Source of the DNA: Gemmatimonadota bacterium
GTDB taxonomy: Bacteria > Gemmatimonadota > Gemmatimonadetes > Gemmatimonadales > Gemmatimonadaceae
DNA length: 35,345 nt
Assembly: GCA_947471365.1 (NCBI GenBank)
Contig: CANIWQ010000018.1
Span: forward strand, 1 to 35,345
Reading direction: 5' to 3'
In this document: positions 18,151-27,000 of the stretch, in pieces
Layout of the letters: every line of letters begins with the position of its first letter
Position numbering within the stretch: the first letter of the stretch is position 1
Program-made: the position numbers and the translations under genes
Notes under the pieces: model-generated
Databases searched by the model: none
Seen by the model: only the letters and a program-made list of their open reading frames with translations
What the model was told of the DNA's origin: nothing

Positions 18151-19238
18151 GGCTTTGGCTTGGCGTAGGCGGGAGGCGCACCCTCGTACCGCTTGGTGAC
18201 GGTGACGATGGTCGCGCCTTTGGAAAGCGAGGGAACGCCGCGGATGAAACTCACCACGCCGTCCTGAGGTGCCACAACGTCGCCGGTGCGACGGCCAACG
18301 TAATCGGTGATAAACCCGACGCGCGCCCCCTTGGTGATGGAGGCGCCGCGCTTCACGGTGGCGAAAAACATGCCCCCGCCTTCGGCGCGCACGCGCTCGT
18401 CTGGCCCCACCCAGAGGGGATGCACCACCGGTTTCATGGGGTGAGTCATCATCTTGAGCGAACTGAGGAGGTTGGCTGACCCCTCAACGAGCATCGCCGT
18501 TTCTTCGGCGGTGACGAGCCCCGAGTGGCCGGCTTCCGCGACGAAGGTGATTTTGCCGAGCGAGAGCGCGTAGCCACTGAGGCTGCGTGTGCTGGCCGGG
18601 TTCGTGAGGTCGAGGTCGCGCACGATGATCATGTCGAGCCCAAAGGCGAGCGCGAGTTTGCGTGATGCACTGTCTTGCGAGTCGACGCCGGTGCGAAACC
18701 AATAACTATACGGGCGCAGGTCTTCGTCGAGGTCGCCGCCGTGCATGTCCACCACCACATCCGCCATGCGCACGACATGCTGCGCAACGGACGCGAGCAC
18801 GCGAGCTGTTTGCGTGCCGGTGACATCGCCAGGGTACTGCGTGTTCATCCCTTTACGGTCGACGGGATTGACGTGCGGCACCATCTGCTCAAAAGACGCC
18901 ACGTTGAGCAGCGGGACGATGATCACCGACCCGCGCAGCTGCGCAGGGTTGAGACGTTCGATCAGCCGTGTCATGGCGACAATCGAGGTGTATTCGGTGC
19001 CGTGCGCCCCTGACACAAAGGCGACGATCGGCCCCGGCGCCGCGCCGTGAATCACCGCCACCTGAATGGAGGTTCCCGAGTCCACGCCAGCAGGAATGAC
19101 GAGCGCGCCGTACGCGCGTTCGCCGCGGTGAGCGGTGGCGGAGCCCACGGTGAGTGCGGGGAGGGAATCAACCGCCTGAGCGGGAAGCACCGGCGAGACC
19201 GCCGCCAGCGCGAGCAGTGAAGCGAGGAGTGCGCGCAT
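18147..19238 (-). CDS. Secreted succinylglutamate desuccinylase/aspartoacylase-family zinc hydrolase
   Basis: A 363-residue protein with a Sec signal peptide (about 1-21, ending LPAQA), so it acts in the periplasm or outside. The M14-like AstE/AspA fold shows the zinc ligands in SGAHGTEY (His79, Glu82) and VVVDMHGGDLDED (His166), and the catalytic Glu in FVAEAGHSG (Glu235). The C-terminal ~90 residues resemble a small barrel (VRAEGGGMFFATVKRGASI, then APQDGVVSFI), as in other members. These enzymes cleave N-acyl amino acids or similar amides. Translation appears coupled to the cytoplasmic creatininase-family gene downstream (ATGA). The pair could process an external amide whose product is broken down further inside; this is inference. 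Confidence 0.88.
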   Translation of the reverse strand: MRALLASLLALAAVSPVLPAQAVDSLPALTVGSATAHRGERAYGALVIPAGVDSGTSIQVAVIHGAAPGPIVAFVSGAHGTEYTSIVAMTRLIERLNPAQLRGSVIIVPLLNVASFEQMVPHVNPVDRKGMNTQYPGDVTGTQTARVLASVAQHVVRMADVVVDMHGGDLDEDLRPYSYWFRTGVDSQDSASRKLALAFGLDMIIVRDLDLTNPASTRSLSGYALSLGKITFVAEAGHSGLVTAEETAMLVEGSANLLSSLKMMTHPMKPVVHPLWVGPDERVRAEGGGMFFATVKRGASITKGARVGFITDYVGRRTGDVVAPQDGVVSFIRGVPSLSKGATIVTVTKRYEGAPPAYAKPKP

Positions 19239-19330
19239 GAGAGGAACTTGAGCGCGCGACTGCCGTGATGCTAGGGGAAGTCGGCCGCCGCGTAGGCGGG
19301 CGACGGCGGAGCGAGCGCGATGCGCCAGCG

Positions 19331-19783
19331 TTAGACGCCTTTTTCTTCGAGGAGCTTCATAAACTCGGCGGGCTGCGTAATCGCGAGCAGTCGTTCCGGG
19401 ACGTCCGATTCCTTGGAGAACTGGGCGATCTTGCCGAGGACGGGGAGGTACTGGTTCGACACTTCCAGCGGCGGGGCGACGATCAAGAAGAAGAAGTTCA
19501 CCGGCTTCTCGTCGATCGCCTTGAAGTCGAGCCCGTCCTTTTTGCGTCCGAATGCCACGCGGAGCTTGTTGACCACGAGGGAGCGGCAGTGCGGAATGGC
19601 GATGCCACGACCGATGCCAGTGCTGCCGAGGTTTTCGCGGCGCTTGAGCATCTTGAACAGCATGGCCTCGTTTTTCTCGTCGAGGCCGAGCAGGGCGATC
19701 ATTTCCTTGATGACTTCGTCTTTGGTGGAGCCGACGAGGTCGAGCTTCACGGCGTCTTCGGAGAAAAACTCGCGCAGTTCCAT
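19331..19783 (-). CDS. ptsN: PTS EIIA (PtsN-like) regulatory phosphotransfer protein
   Basis: A 150-residue single-domain EIIA of the fructose/nitrogen type. The phosphorylatable histidine is in GRGIAIPHCRS (His65). The family features TGIGRG and VNFFFLIVAPP are also present. With no EIIB or EIIC nearby it is probably regulatory, as in the PtsN/EIIA-Ntr branch, rather than part of a sugar transporter. The ATG has an AGAGG ribosome site seven bases upstream. It is transcribed divergently from dusB. A 92-base gap separates it from the secreted hydrolase gene downstream; I see nothing definite there. The symbol is given by family resemblance only. Confidence 0.85.
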   Translation of the reverse strand: MELREFFSEDAVKLDLVGSTKDEVIKEMIALLGLDEKNEAMLFKMLKRRENLGSTGIGRGIAIPHCRSLVVNKLRVAFGRKKDGLDFKAIDEKPVNFFFLIVAPPLEVSNQYLPVLGKIAQFSKESDVPERLLAITQPAEFMKLLEEKGV

Positions 19784-19845
19784 GCCACGTCCTCTACTGA
19801 AAAGGGCGCATCAGGCGCGCCAGCGAAACGAGCCTGCGAGAACTC

Positions 19846-19874
19846 AAGATATAACGGGGAACAAGGTGAGTCAA
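19846..19874 (-). promoter_or_regulatory. Probable sigma-70-type promoter for the EIIA gene
   Basis: Read on the minus strand, TTGACT (19874-19869) and TATCTT (19851-19846) are separated by 17 bases. The -35 matches consensus 5/6 and the -10 matches 4/6. It would give a leader of about 55 bases before the EIIA start. The same TATCTT hexamer appears in the likely tmRNA promoter. Confidence 0.4.
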
Positions 19875-19919
19875 ATGCCGATGTTGCAAGCAGTTGCCTC
19901 TGGGTGTAACTTTCAGGGA

Positions 19920-20927
19920 ATGCCCACTTTTCCGTACCCCGTCGCGCACCCTGTGCCGCTCTTTCTGGCTCCCATGGCTGGGGTGTCGGAGTCGCCGTTC
20001 CGGCGGCTCTGTCGGCGCTATGGGGCTGACGTGGTCGTCACCGAGTTCTTGTCGGCTGAGGGAATTCGCCGCGAGAACGAAGCGACCATCGCTAAACTGC
20101 GGTTTGGCGCTGACGAACGGCCCATTGGCGTGCAGATTTTTGGGGGCGAACCAGGGCCGATGGGCGACGCTGCCGCGCTGGTGACCGACGTGTTTCAGCC
20201 TGAGTTCATTGACATCAACTTTGGCTGTCCCGTCAAGAAGGTGGTGCGGCGCAACGGCGGATCCGGCTGCCTCAAGGATCTGGGGCTCGTGCAGGAGGTC
20301 ATTCGCGCGGTGGTGAAGAACACCCACCTTCCGGTGACGTGCAAGATTCGCAGTGGTTGGAGCGAGGAAATGCGCGATCCGGTGAAGATCGGCCTGCACT
20401 GTCAGGAGGCGGGCGTGAGGGCGATTGCCATTCATCCGCGCACGCGCACGCAGATGTATACGGGGAGCGCGCGCTGGGAGGAGATCGGCCTCCTCGTGCA
20501 GGCGCTGGAGATTCCGGTCATCGGCAACGGCGACATCAAGACCGCCGAGGACGCCTTCCGGATGCACAAAGAAACGGGATGCGCCGCGGTGATGATTGGG
20601 CGCGGATCTTTTGGTCAGCCCTGGATTTTCACACAGGTGCGCGCGTTGCTCAATGGCGAGACGCCGCGCGCAACGCCCGGCGTGGAAGAGCGCTTCGCGC
20701 TCGCACTCGAACATGCACGGATGGTGCAGAGCTACGAGGTGGACCCCGAAGGTGCCGCCATCGAGTTCCGGAAGCATCTTGGCTGGTACGTGAAGGGGCT
20801 GCACAACTCGGCGGATCTCCGCCGCAAGTTGCACGTGGTGAACAGCTTTGGTGAAGTCGAGGGGATTTTTGAAGAGTATCTCGCGGAGCATGCCGCGAAT
20901 CAGTCGCTCGAGGCCGCGGCGCCGTGA
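19920..20927 (+). CDS. dusB: tRNA-dihydrouridine synthase (DusB/NifR3 family)
   Basis: A 335-residue FMN enzyme that reduces uridine in the tRNA D-loop. Motifs are LAPMAGVSESPFRRL (FMN binding), INFGCPVKKVVRRNGGSGCL with catalytic Cys103, TCKIRSGW, IAIHPRTRTQMYTG, and the phosphate-binding VIGNGDIKTAEDA and GRGSFGQPW. I chose ATG 19920 because it places APMAG at the usual distance from the N-terminus, though its AGGGA is directly adjacent. ATG 19875 with AGGTGAG four bases upstream, or GTG 19866, are real alternatives adding 15-18 residues. The gene may also be leaderless: a weak TTGCAA/TAACTT pair ends just upstream. It overlaps larB by four bases (GTGA). Confidence 0.93.
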   Translation: MPTFPYPVAHPVPLFLAPMAGVSESPFRRLCRRYGADVVVTEFLSAEGIRRENEATIAKLRFGADERPIGVQIFGGEPGPMGDAAALVTDVFQPEFIDINFGCPVKKVVRRNGGSGCLKDLGLVQEVIRAVVKNTHLPVTCKIRSGWSEEMRDPVKIGLHCQEAGVRAIAIHPRTRTQMYTGSARWEEIGLLVQALEIPVIGNGDIKTAEDAFRMHKETGCAAVMIGRGSFGQPWIFTQVRALLNGETPRATPGVEERFALALEHARMVQSYEVDPEGAAIEFRKHLGWYVKGLHNSADLRRKLHVVNSFGEVEGIFEEYLAEHAANQSLEAAAP

Positions 20928-21676
20928 GGCGTGACCGTGTGCGCGCGCTGCTCCAGGCCGTGGCGAGCGGGCACACGCCAGTGGACGACGCGCTCGTGCA
21001 ACTCGATCAGGCGCCGCTTGAGGCGTTGTCCTTTGCGCAGATCGACCATCATCGTGCGTTGCGCCATGGTTTTCCCGAAGTCGTGTTTGGTGAAGGGAAA
21101 ACGGTGGAGCAGGCCACCGCGATCTGCGAGCGGATTGCGGCGCACGGCGACGGATTTCTAGTCACGCGGGCCTCTCCAGAGTTGCGTGCGGCGTTGGTGG
21201 CACGGTTCTCGGGTGCCGAGGCCAATGCGCTCGGTCGCACGGTGTGGCTGCGCGGCGCGGCGCGTGCGGCGCGCGCTGACGCGCGTCCCGTGCTGGTGAT
21301 CACCGCAGGGACGGGCGATCTCCCCGTCGCTGAGGAAGCCGCGGTGACGCTCGATGCGCTCGGCTGTTCCGTGGCGCGGCTCGTGGATGTGGGAGTCGCG
21401 GGGATTCATCGGTTGCTCTCGCAGCAGGGCGCGCTCGCCGAGGCCGGTGTGGTGATTGTGGTCGCGGGGATGGATGGCGCGCTTCCCTCGGTGGTGGGCG
21501 GACTCGTGCGCGTGCCAGTGATTGCCGTGCCAACCAGTATTGGCTACGGCGCGAGTTTTCACGGACTGGCCGCGTTACTCACCATGCTCAACAGCTGTGC
21601 GGCTGGCGTGACGGTGTGCAACATCGACAATGGCTTTGGTGCTGCGATGGCCGCGGCCCGGATCCTCGGCGACTAG
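20924..21676 (+). CDS. larB: LarB-like carboxylase (pyridinium-3,5-biscarboxylic acid mononucleotide synthase)
   Basis: A 250-residue protein with a PurE-like C-terminal half. LarB carboxylates and hydrolyses nicotinic acid adenine dinucleotide to start synthesis of the nickel-pincer cofactor of lactate racemase and related enzymes. Visible are VLVITAGTGDLPVAEEAA, VVIVVAGMDGALPSVVGGL, VPTSIGYGASF, and the active-site NSCAAGVTVCNIDNGFGAA with Cys225 in the position of the family's covalent Cys. The basic, helical N-terminus (about 1-110) is the usual LarB-specific extension. No larC or larE is in this window. Translation is coupled to dusB by a GTGA overlap. Confidence 0.88.
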   Translation: MRRDRVRALLQAVASGHTPVDDALVQLDQAPLEALSFAQIDHHRALRHGFPEVVFGEGKTVEQATAICERIAAHGDGFLVTRASPELRAALVARFSGAEANALGRTVWLRGAARAARADARPVLVITAGTGDLPVAEEAAVTLDALGCSVARLVDVGVAGIHRLLSQQGALAEAGVVIVVAGMDGALPSVVGGLVRVPVIAVPTSIGYGASFHGLAALLTMLNSCAAGVTVCNIDNGFGAAMAAARILGD

Positions 21677-21699
21677 TGCGCGCTCTGGGGCGTTGAGCG

Positions 21700-23319
21700 A
21701 TGTGGTTGCTCGTCGCCTTTGTCAGTGGAGCCGTGGCCGCGCTCGGCAGCGCGTGGTGGAAACGGCGCACCGCGCACGAGCGCCCCGCGCTTTCTGATCG
21801 TCTGTTCGGGGCGGTTCGGACTGCTGGCGCGACCGTTGACGTAACCGCGAAATCGCTTTCCGACGCACTCGTGCCGTCGCGAGATGCGCTGCTCGCGAGC
21901 CATCTCCGTTTGGTGCGCGACGCGCTGCATGCTGACGCCGTGCTCGTGTGGCAGCGCGCGTCGGCGCGCGCGCCATTTGTTTGTGTGGCCTCGGCCGACA
22001 GCGTGCGGTGCGACCCCGCGACGTGGGGCACGCTGCAACATCGTGAGTTGGCGCGGTGGAGCGCGGACGAAGGGATGGTGTCGGTTGACGCGGGGGCAGA
22101 GCCGCGCTTCGTGGCTGCGCCGGTGCGGTGGCCCCAGAGCGCGACGGCGCCGGCCCCTGAGGCGCCGGCGTTGTTGCTGGTGGCGTCGCTGCCGAGTGAG
22201 AGCGTGTGGACGCGCGATACACTCAAGGCGATGGTGCAGGCGCAGGCCGCGCATACGGGTGCGCTCTGGGCGTTGTGGGAGCACGATACGGCGATGACGG
22301 CGCAGAATCGTGAACTACGCGCGCTGGTGCGTACGGCGCTTGAAGTGCAGGCTTCGAGCGACCCCGCCGAGCTTGAGCGCAATCTGGTGGAGCGAGCGGT
22401 GGAGGCGACCGGCGCGGATTTCGCCGTTCTCGTGCAGTGGGATCGAACGCAGCATACGGGGACGGTGCGGCGCGTGACCGCGCAGCATCCGCTTCCTGCT
22501 CCGGCGGTGGGTGAGATGGTGACGGTGGATTCGATTATTGCGCGCGCGTGCATTGATGGCACACCGCAGCTGTGGGATAATGCGCAGAGCGTGGCGCGAG
22601 CGAATCGCGTGTACGGTGGGCCTCGAGAGATTTCTGCCGGTGCGTCACTCGCGGTGATCCCGATGCGTCGTGGGGCGCACAGTCTGGGCGCGGTGGTGCT
22701 GGGGAGCAATGCCCGCGACGCGATGCCGCTACGCGACTTACGCACGGCGGGGCTCTTTGCGCAACTCGCGGCGTCTGGGCTTGAGGCGGCGTGGGAGCTG
22801 GAGGAAGTGAGCCGGGAATCGCAGACCGATGCGCTCACCGGGCTGTGGAACCGGCGGCGATTCAATGATGACGTCGTGCGCGTGCTGAATGAAACCGATC
22901 GGTTTGGCGGGCAGTGCGCGCTGGTGCTCGTGGACGTGGATCATTTCAAGGCGGTGAACGACAACTACGGACACGAGTGTGGCGACGCGGTGTTGAAGGT
23001 GGTGTCGCAGGCATTGCTCGAGCATCTGCGCAGTACCGACATGTGCGCGCGCATTGGCGGCGAGGAGATTGGCATCGTGCTGCCGCAGACCGGGCGGGAC
23101 GGCGCGCTGGAACTCGCGGAGCGTCTGCGGCTGGCCGTGGCGGCCGGCGTGCTGCCGTGGCGCGGTGGCGCGGTGCGGGTGACGGCGAGTTTTGGGGTGG
23201 CGCTCTACGAGGCAGGGAGCGGCGAAGCGAGGCGAAAACGCCATTTTGCGCTCGCGGACGCGGCCCTGTACGCGGCCAAGCGAGACGGCCGTAACCGCGT
23301 GGAGTGTGCGTCCGGTTGA
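21700..23319 (+). CDS. Membrane-anchored GAF/GGDEF diguanylate cyclase
   Basis: A 539-residue protein predicted to make cyclic di-GMP. It has a short N-terminal membrane segment (about residues 1-19), one or two GAF-like sensor regions (about 65-200, weaker, and 215-360), and a C-terminal GGDEF domain. That domain opens with the typical TDALTGLWNRRRF, holds DVDHFKAVNDNYGHECGD, and has the active-site GGEEI at 453-457, an Ile variant of GGDEF/GGEEF. The inhibitory I-site RSTD is at 444-447, five residues before it, so product feedback is likely. No EAL or HD-GYP partner domain is present. It lies 23 bases after larB, so it could share that transcript. Its stop codon sits within the likely tmRNA promoter. 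Confidence 0.9.
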   Translation: MWLLVAFVSGAVAALGSAWWKRRTAHERPALSDRLFGAVRTAGATVDVTAKSLSDALVPSRDALLASHLRLVRDALHADAVLVWQRASARAPFVCVASADSVRCDPATWGTLQHRELARWSADEGMVSVDAGAEPRFVAAPVRWPQSATAPAPEAPALLLVASLPSESVWTRDTLKAMVQAQAAHTGALWALWEHDTAMTAQNRELRALVRTALEVQASSDPAELERNLVERAVEATGADFAVLVQWDRTQHTGTVRRVTAQHPLPAPAVGEMVTVDSIIARACIDGTPQLWDNAQSVARANRVYGGPREISAGASLAVIPMRRGAHSLGAVVLGSNARDAMPLRDLRTAGLFAQLAASGLEAAWELEEVSRESQTDALTGLWNRRRFNDDVVRVLNETDRFGGQCALVLVDVDHFKAVNDNYGHECGDAVLKVVSQALLEHLRSTDMCARIGGEEIGIVLPQTGRDGALELAERLRLAVAAGVLPWRGGAVRVTASFGVALYEAGSGEARRKRHFALADAALYAAKRDGRNRVECASG

Positions 23320-23345
23320 ACTAGATGGGGTCCTCGGTGTATCTT
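23316..23345 (+). promoter_or_regulatory. Probable promoter of the tmRNA gene
   Basis: TTGAAC (23316-23321) and TATCTT (23340-23345) are spaced 18 bases apart, each matching consensus 4/6, and lie 13 bases before the mature tmRNA 5' end. The -35 overlaps the stop codon of the GGDEF gene. A start point near 23352 would need little 5' trimming. Confidence 0.45.
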
Positions 23346-23358
23346 TCCCCCGTAGCAC

Positions 23359-23715
23359 GGGGACGAATGGAATCGATTGTGTGGGTGGCCCCGTAGTTGC
23401 GTGCCCAGGTCCTCGGGTTCCTGGTAAAACACTCGGGAAATTTTCAACTGCGAACAACAACTTCGCTCTTGCTGCGTAACTTCTAGTTACGTCCAGCAGT
23501 GCCCATGAGGAAGCCCGCCCGGGGCGGCTTCTAGGGTATCGCAAATCCGGGCTAGCCTTACGTCGCGCCTTCCGGCGTCGGGCAAAACTATAGAGGGCTC
23601 ATCCAGTATTCGGCGGCCTACCGGCCAGGTACTGGAAACATCAAACGGTAGGATACGCACGTAGACGCTGCGGAAGATCTTATGCAAGACGCGGGTTCGA
23701 ATCCCGCCGTCTCCA
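23359..23715 (+). ncRNA. ssrA: tmRNA (transfer-messenger RNA)
   Basis: About 357 nt, the normal size. It rescues stalled ribosomes with SmpB, acting as tRNA then mRNA. The 5' GGGGACG pairs over seven positions (one G-U) with CGTCTCC at 23708-23714. The T arm GCGGG-TTCGAAT-CCCGC is at 23691-23707, and the D-like TGGAATCGATTG follows the acceptor. The 3' CCA is not encoded: the genome reads A then CTC. The tag frame runs from GCG at 23450 to TAA at 23477-23479 and encodes ANNNFALAA, nine codons; with the charged alanine, the tag would be AANNNFALAA. This ends in the ALAA protease signal. The stop lies in a small hairpin (TAAC...GTTA). No open reading frame here should be called a protein. Confidence 0.95.
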
Positions 23716-23722
23716 CTCCGGT

Positions 23723-23773
23723 CAGGCTCGCAATTCCTTAAAAACTTAAGGAGTTGCGGGCCTGATTTTTTTT
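23723..23773 (+). terminator. Strong rho-independent terminator of ssrA
   Basis: A 19-bp stem (23723-23741 with 23746-23764; all positions pair, two as G-U) closes on a four-base loop and is followed by A and eight T residues. It begins eight bases after the mature tmRNA 3' end and isolates ssrA from the downstream susC operon. Confidence 0.93.
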
Positions 23774-24055
23774 CGGCGACATGGGCGGTTCGGTCTTTGT
23801 AACTGCCGATCACGCCTCTCCGCAGAACGATCGCAGCGATAGCGAGTGATCTTAGTAACCGTGGATGGAATCCCGCCCCAATTATCGGGGTCAGCTGGCA
23901 GCTGGCAGCTGCAGGCTAGCGCAACAGCTAGCCGTCGAGCAGGTTACAATGTCGCTTTTGAGACAGCTACCGCCGTCAGCCGGAGTTGACGGGTTTCGGT
24001 GGTTAACGGACTGGATTTGGTGTTTGGAAAATCATCCCATTTTTTGGAGTTCGTA
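23774..24055 (+). other. Leader region of the second susC operon
   Basis: No gene is seen in these 282 bases. They hold three tandem heptamers, CAGCTGG twice then CAGCTGC (23892-23912), followed at once by a 7-bp hairpin (23914-23920 with 23927-23933; loop GCAACA). A good -10-like TACAAT lies at 23945-23950 but has no convincing -35. A GGAG ribosome site (24046-24049) serves susC. The operon promoter most likely lies here. The repeats and hairpin could be a regulator or RNA-binding site, but that is unproven. Confidence 0.4.
23868..23877 (+). repeat. Short direct repeat of the ssrA 3' end
   Basis: The 10-mer GAATCCCGCC repeats bases 23699-23708 of ssrA (T-loop into T-stem and acceptor) 169 bases further on. 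The 3' ends of tmRNA genes are classic integration targets, so this could be a decayed attachment site. It is short, and no integrase is visible. Confidence 0.3.
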
Positions 24056-27000
24056 ATGAAGTTTCTCAGTGTCCCTTATTCGGTCTTGCGGCGCGCTGCG
24101 GGGATATTCGCCTGCGGGGGTTTGGCTATCCTCGCAGTCGCTGGGCCAGCCGATCTACACGCTCAGGCCACCGGAATCATTCGAGGCACGATCACGTCAG
24201 ATCGTATGATGACGCCGATCGAGGGGGTTCAGGTATCGGTTGTTGGTGATGCGAGATTCGCGCGCACGGACGCCGCTGGTCGGTTCCGCTTGACTGGCGT
24301 GACCGCCGGTGCGCAGATGGTGCGCGCCCTTCGCATCGGTTACGCGGTACAGACGAGCGCCGTCACCGTGTCGCCCCGAGATAGTGCCACCGTCAACTTT
24401 GTCCTCAAAGATGCGGCGCTCTCCCTCGACGCGGTTGTGGTGACAGGAACGGCTGCTGAAGCGCGCAAAAAGGAAGTGGGCAACGCCATGGCCACGATTG
24501 ATTCGCGGTCGCTCGAGTCGGCGCCGGTCAAGGATGCCCAGGACATGATTGCCGCACGCGCGCCGGGTGTCACCGTGATGGGCAACTCCGGGCAGCCGGG
24601 AGCCGGCGGCACGATTCGCTTGCGGGGCAGCAACAGCATCACGCAAGGTAATGCTCCGATCATCTACGTCGACGGCATTCGCATCTACAGTTCAGGAGGG
24701 CCGATCACGCCTTCTGCGCGTCAGAGCGCCGCAGCGTTTAATGATATCAAGGCCGACGAGATTGAACGCATCGAAATCGTCAAGGGTGCCGCGGCCACGA
24801 CGCTGTACGGCACCGAGGCGTCGGGTGGCGTGTTGCAGATCTTTACGAAACGTGGCTCAGCTGGCGCGCCGCAGTGGAACGTGGCCACAGGCGCCGGTCT
24901 CAATGTCATGGGGCACGTCGGTCCGGCCTCGGACCCGACGGGACTCGGTCTCAACAATTGCTCGGGTATCCGTACCGACGGCACCGGGCTCAAATTCACA
25001 GATCCCACCTGCCCTGCGAACGGCAGTTGGCTTCAGAATGGTGCGGTCAAACGCCTTGAAGCCGACGTCAAGGGCGGTGGGGAGAATATGACCTATTTCC
25101 TTTCCGGCAACTACAACGAGAATCAAGGTGCGGTAAGAACCGGGTATCAAAAGGATGGCGGCTTCCGCGCCAACTTTACGTTTACGCCAAGCAAGAACGT
25201 GGTGATCGGGCTGAATACGTCGTATAACAAGAAGTCGATTGGTTGGCTCGGCGATGGAAATCTGGCCAATGGATTCACGTTGAACGTCATGCGCGGCCCG
25301 AGCAATAATTTTAAGGGTGGCAAGGGGACGGACTGCAACGCCGCCGTTGCGGCCGGTGTGACGTGCATTACCGACGGCTATGTGCTCGATCAGGTGGTCA
25401 CGAATAATTCCGATCACTTTATTACCGGCATGTCGCTGGCGTGGAGTCCGTTTGCGGCTCTCAGTAATCGTCTGAACGTCGGATTTGACTTCAATGCCAG
25501 TAATAACAATTCGCTTCTGCCGTTCGGTTTCCTGAATCTGGCGACCGGATCGCTGAATACGTCGGACTGGAATCACACGAAACTTTCTATTGATTACGCG
25601 GGCTCGTTTCAGAGCACGGTGTTGAAGCGGTTTGCTTCCACGCTGTCATGGGGCGGCCAGTTGTTCGACGATCGCGAGCGCTTTACCGGAATCAATGGCA
25701 CGCTACTCGCTGGACCCGGAGATCCGACGATCGCCTCCTTCGCCACGGTCACGCTCGGGTCCGCTTCCCAGCCGCGTGTGGTGAATGCCGGATTCTTCCT
25801 GCAGGAAATGCTCGGCTGGAACGACCGCCTGTTTCTTACGGCTGGATTGCGCGTCGATGGCAACAGTGCGTTCGGCTCCAACTTTGGATTGCAGGCGTAT
25901 CCGAAGGTGAGTGCTGCGTGGGTCTTGTCGGAGGAAAAGTGGTGGCCGACGACCTATGTCTCGACGATGAAGTTGCGCGCGGCGGTTGGAGAGTCCGGGA
26001 AGGCGCCGGGTGCCTTTGACGCGGTTCGCACGTGGGATCCGGTCGCCGGAGACGAAGGGAAACCCGGCGTCTCTGTTGCACAGCGCGGCAATGCGCAGCT
26101 CGGACCTGAGCGCACGCGCGAAGTTGAAGTCGGCTTTGATGCAAGCGGGCTCGGCGACCGGCTCTCGCTGGAGGTCACGGGATTCCGAGCGCGGACGTAC
26201 GGCGCGCTGATCGGTGTCGTGTTCCCACCGTCCGAAGGATTCTCGCGGACGCAGTTGCAGAACGTCGGCACGTTGGAGAATAAAGGGCTCGAAATGCAGT
26301 TGAACGCCGGCTTGGTGCGTTCGGCCAAGTTCGAATGGGAAGCGCGGGTGAGTTTGACCTCGCTTGCCAGCAACACCATCAACGTTGGTCATGTGCCGAT
26401 TTCGACGGGACTTGGCAGCTATGTGCGTGAGGGATATCCCGTGCCGGGAATCTTTGGCGCGAGAATCACCAACCCCAACGCCATCGCGGATCCCATCGTG
26501 GCGACCGATCAGTACCGCGGCTCTGTCTACCCCACGCGTATCATCGGCTTGGGGACGACCATCACCTTGCGGCGCGATTTGACCTTGGACGTGTTGGGTG
26601 AGTATCAGGCGGGTGGCCACCTCACGAACTTCATTGGCTTCCAGGGCGAGTCACGCAACATCTGGCAGCCCTGCTACGACACCCAGTCGAAGCTCCGCGC
26701 CTACAATGGTGCGGACGGAAAGAAAGGCACGGCAGACGACGTGACGTCGGCACTCGACGGCGTGACCGCTTTACAGCGTGGCCGCTGCGCGATCGATGCG
26801 ACGGTTCGCAATAGCGATTTCTGGATTTCTGAGAGCGACTTCTTCAAGCTGCGCTCCATCTCGCTGTCGTATCGCATTCCGGCGCGTTTTCTGCATGGCG
26901 CCAAGGCAGCGACGATCTCGGTTGCTGGACGGAATCTGTTCACCAGCACGAAGTACGATGGCGTAGATCCCGAAGCCAATGACGCCTCCGATGCCGCCAC

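Noticed and set aside
23691-23715. A separate tRNA gene suggested by the T-arm and acceptor sequence
   Set aside because: The matching 5' acceptor lies over 300 bases upstream, and a tag reading frame lies between, so it is the 3' end of tmRNA.
23205-23813. Small open frames on both strands across the ssrA region
   Set aside because: They overlap a structured RNA gene and show no protein features apart from the tmRNA tag itself.
23892-23912. CRISPR-like short repeats
   Set aside because: The heptamers are directly adjacent with no spacers, and no cas genes are present.
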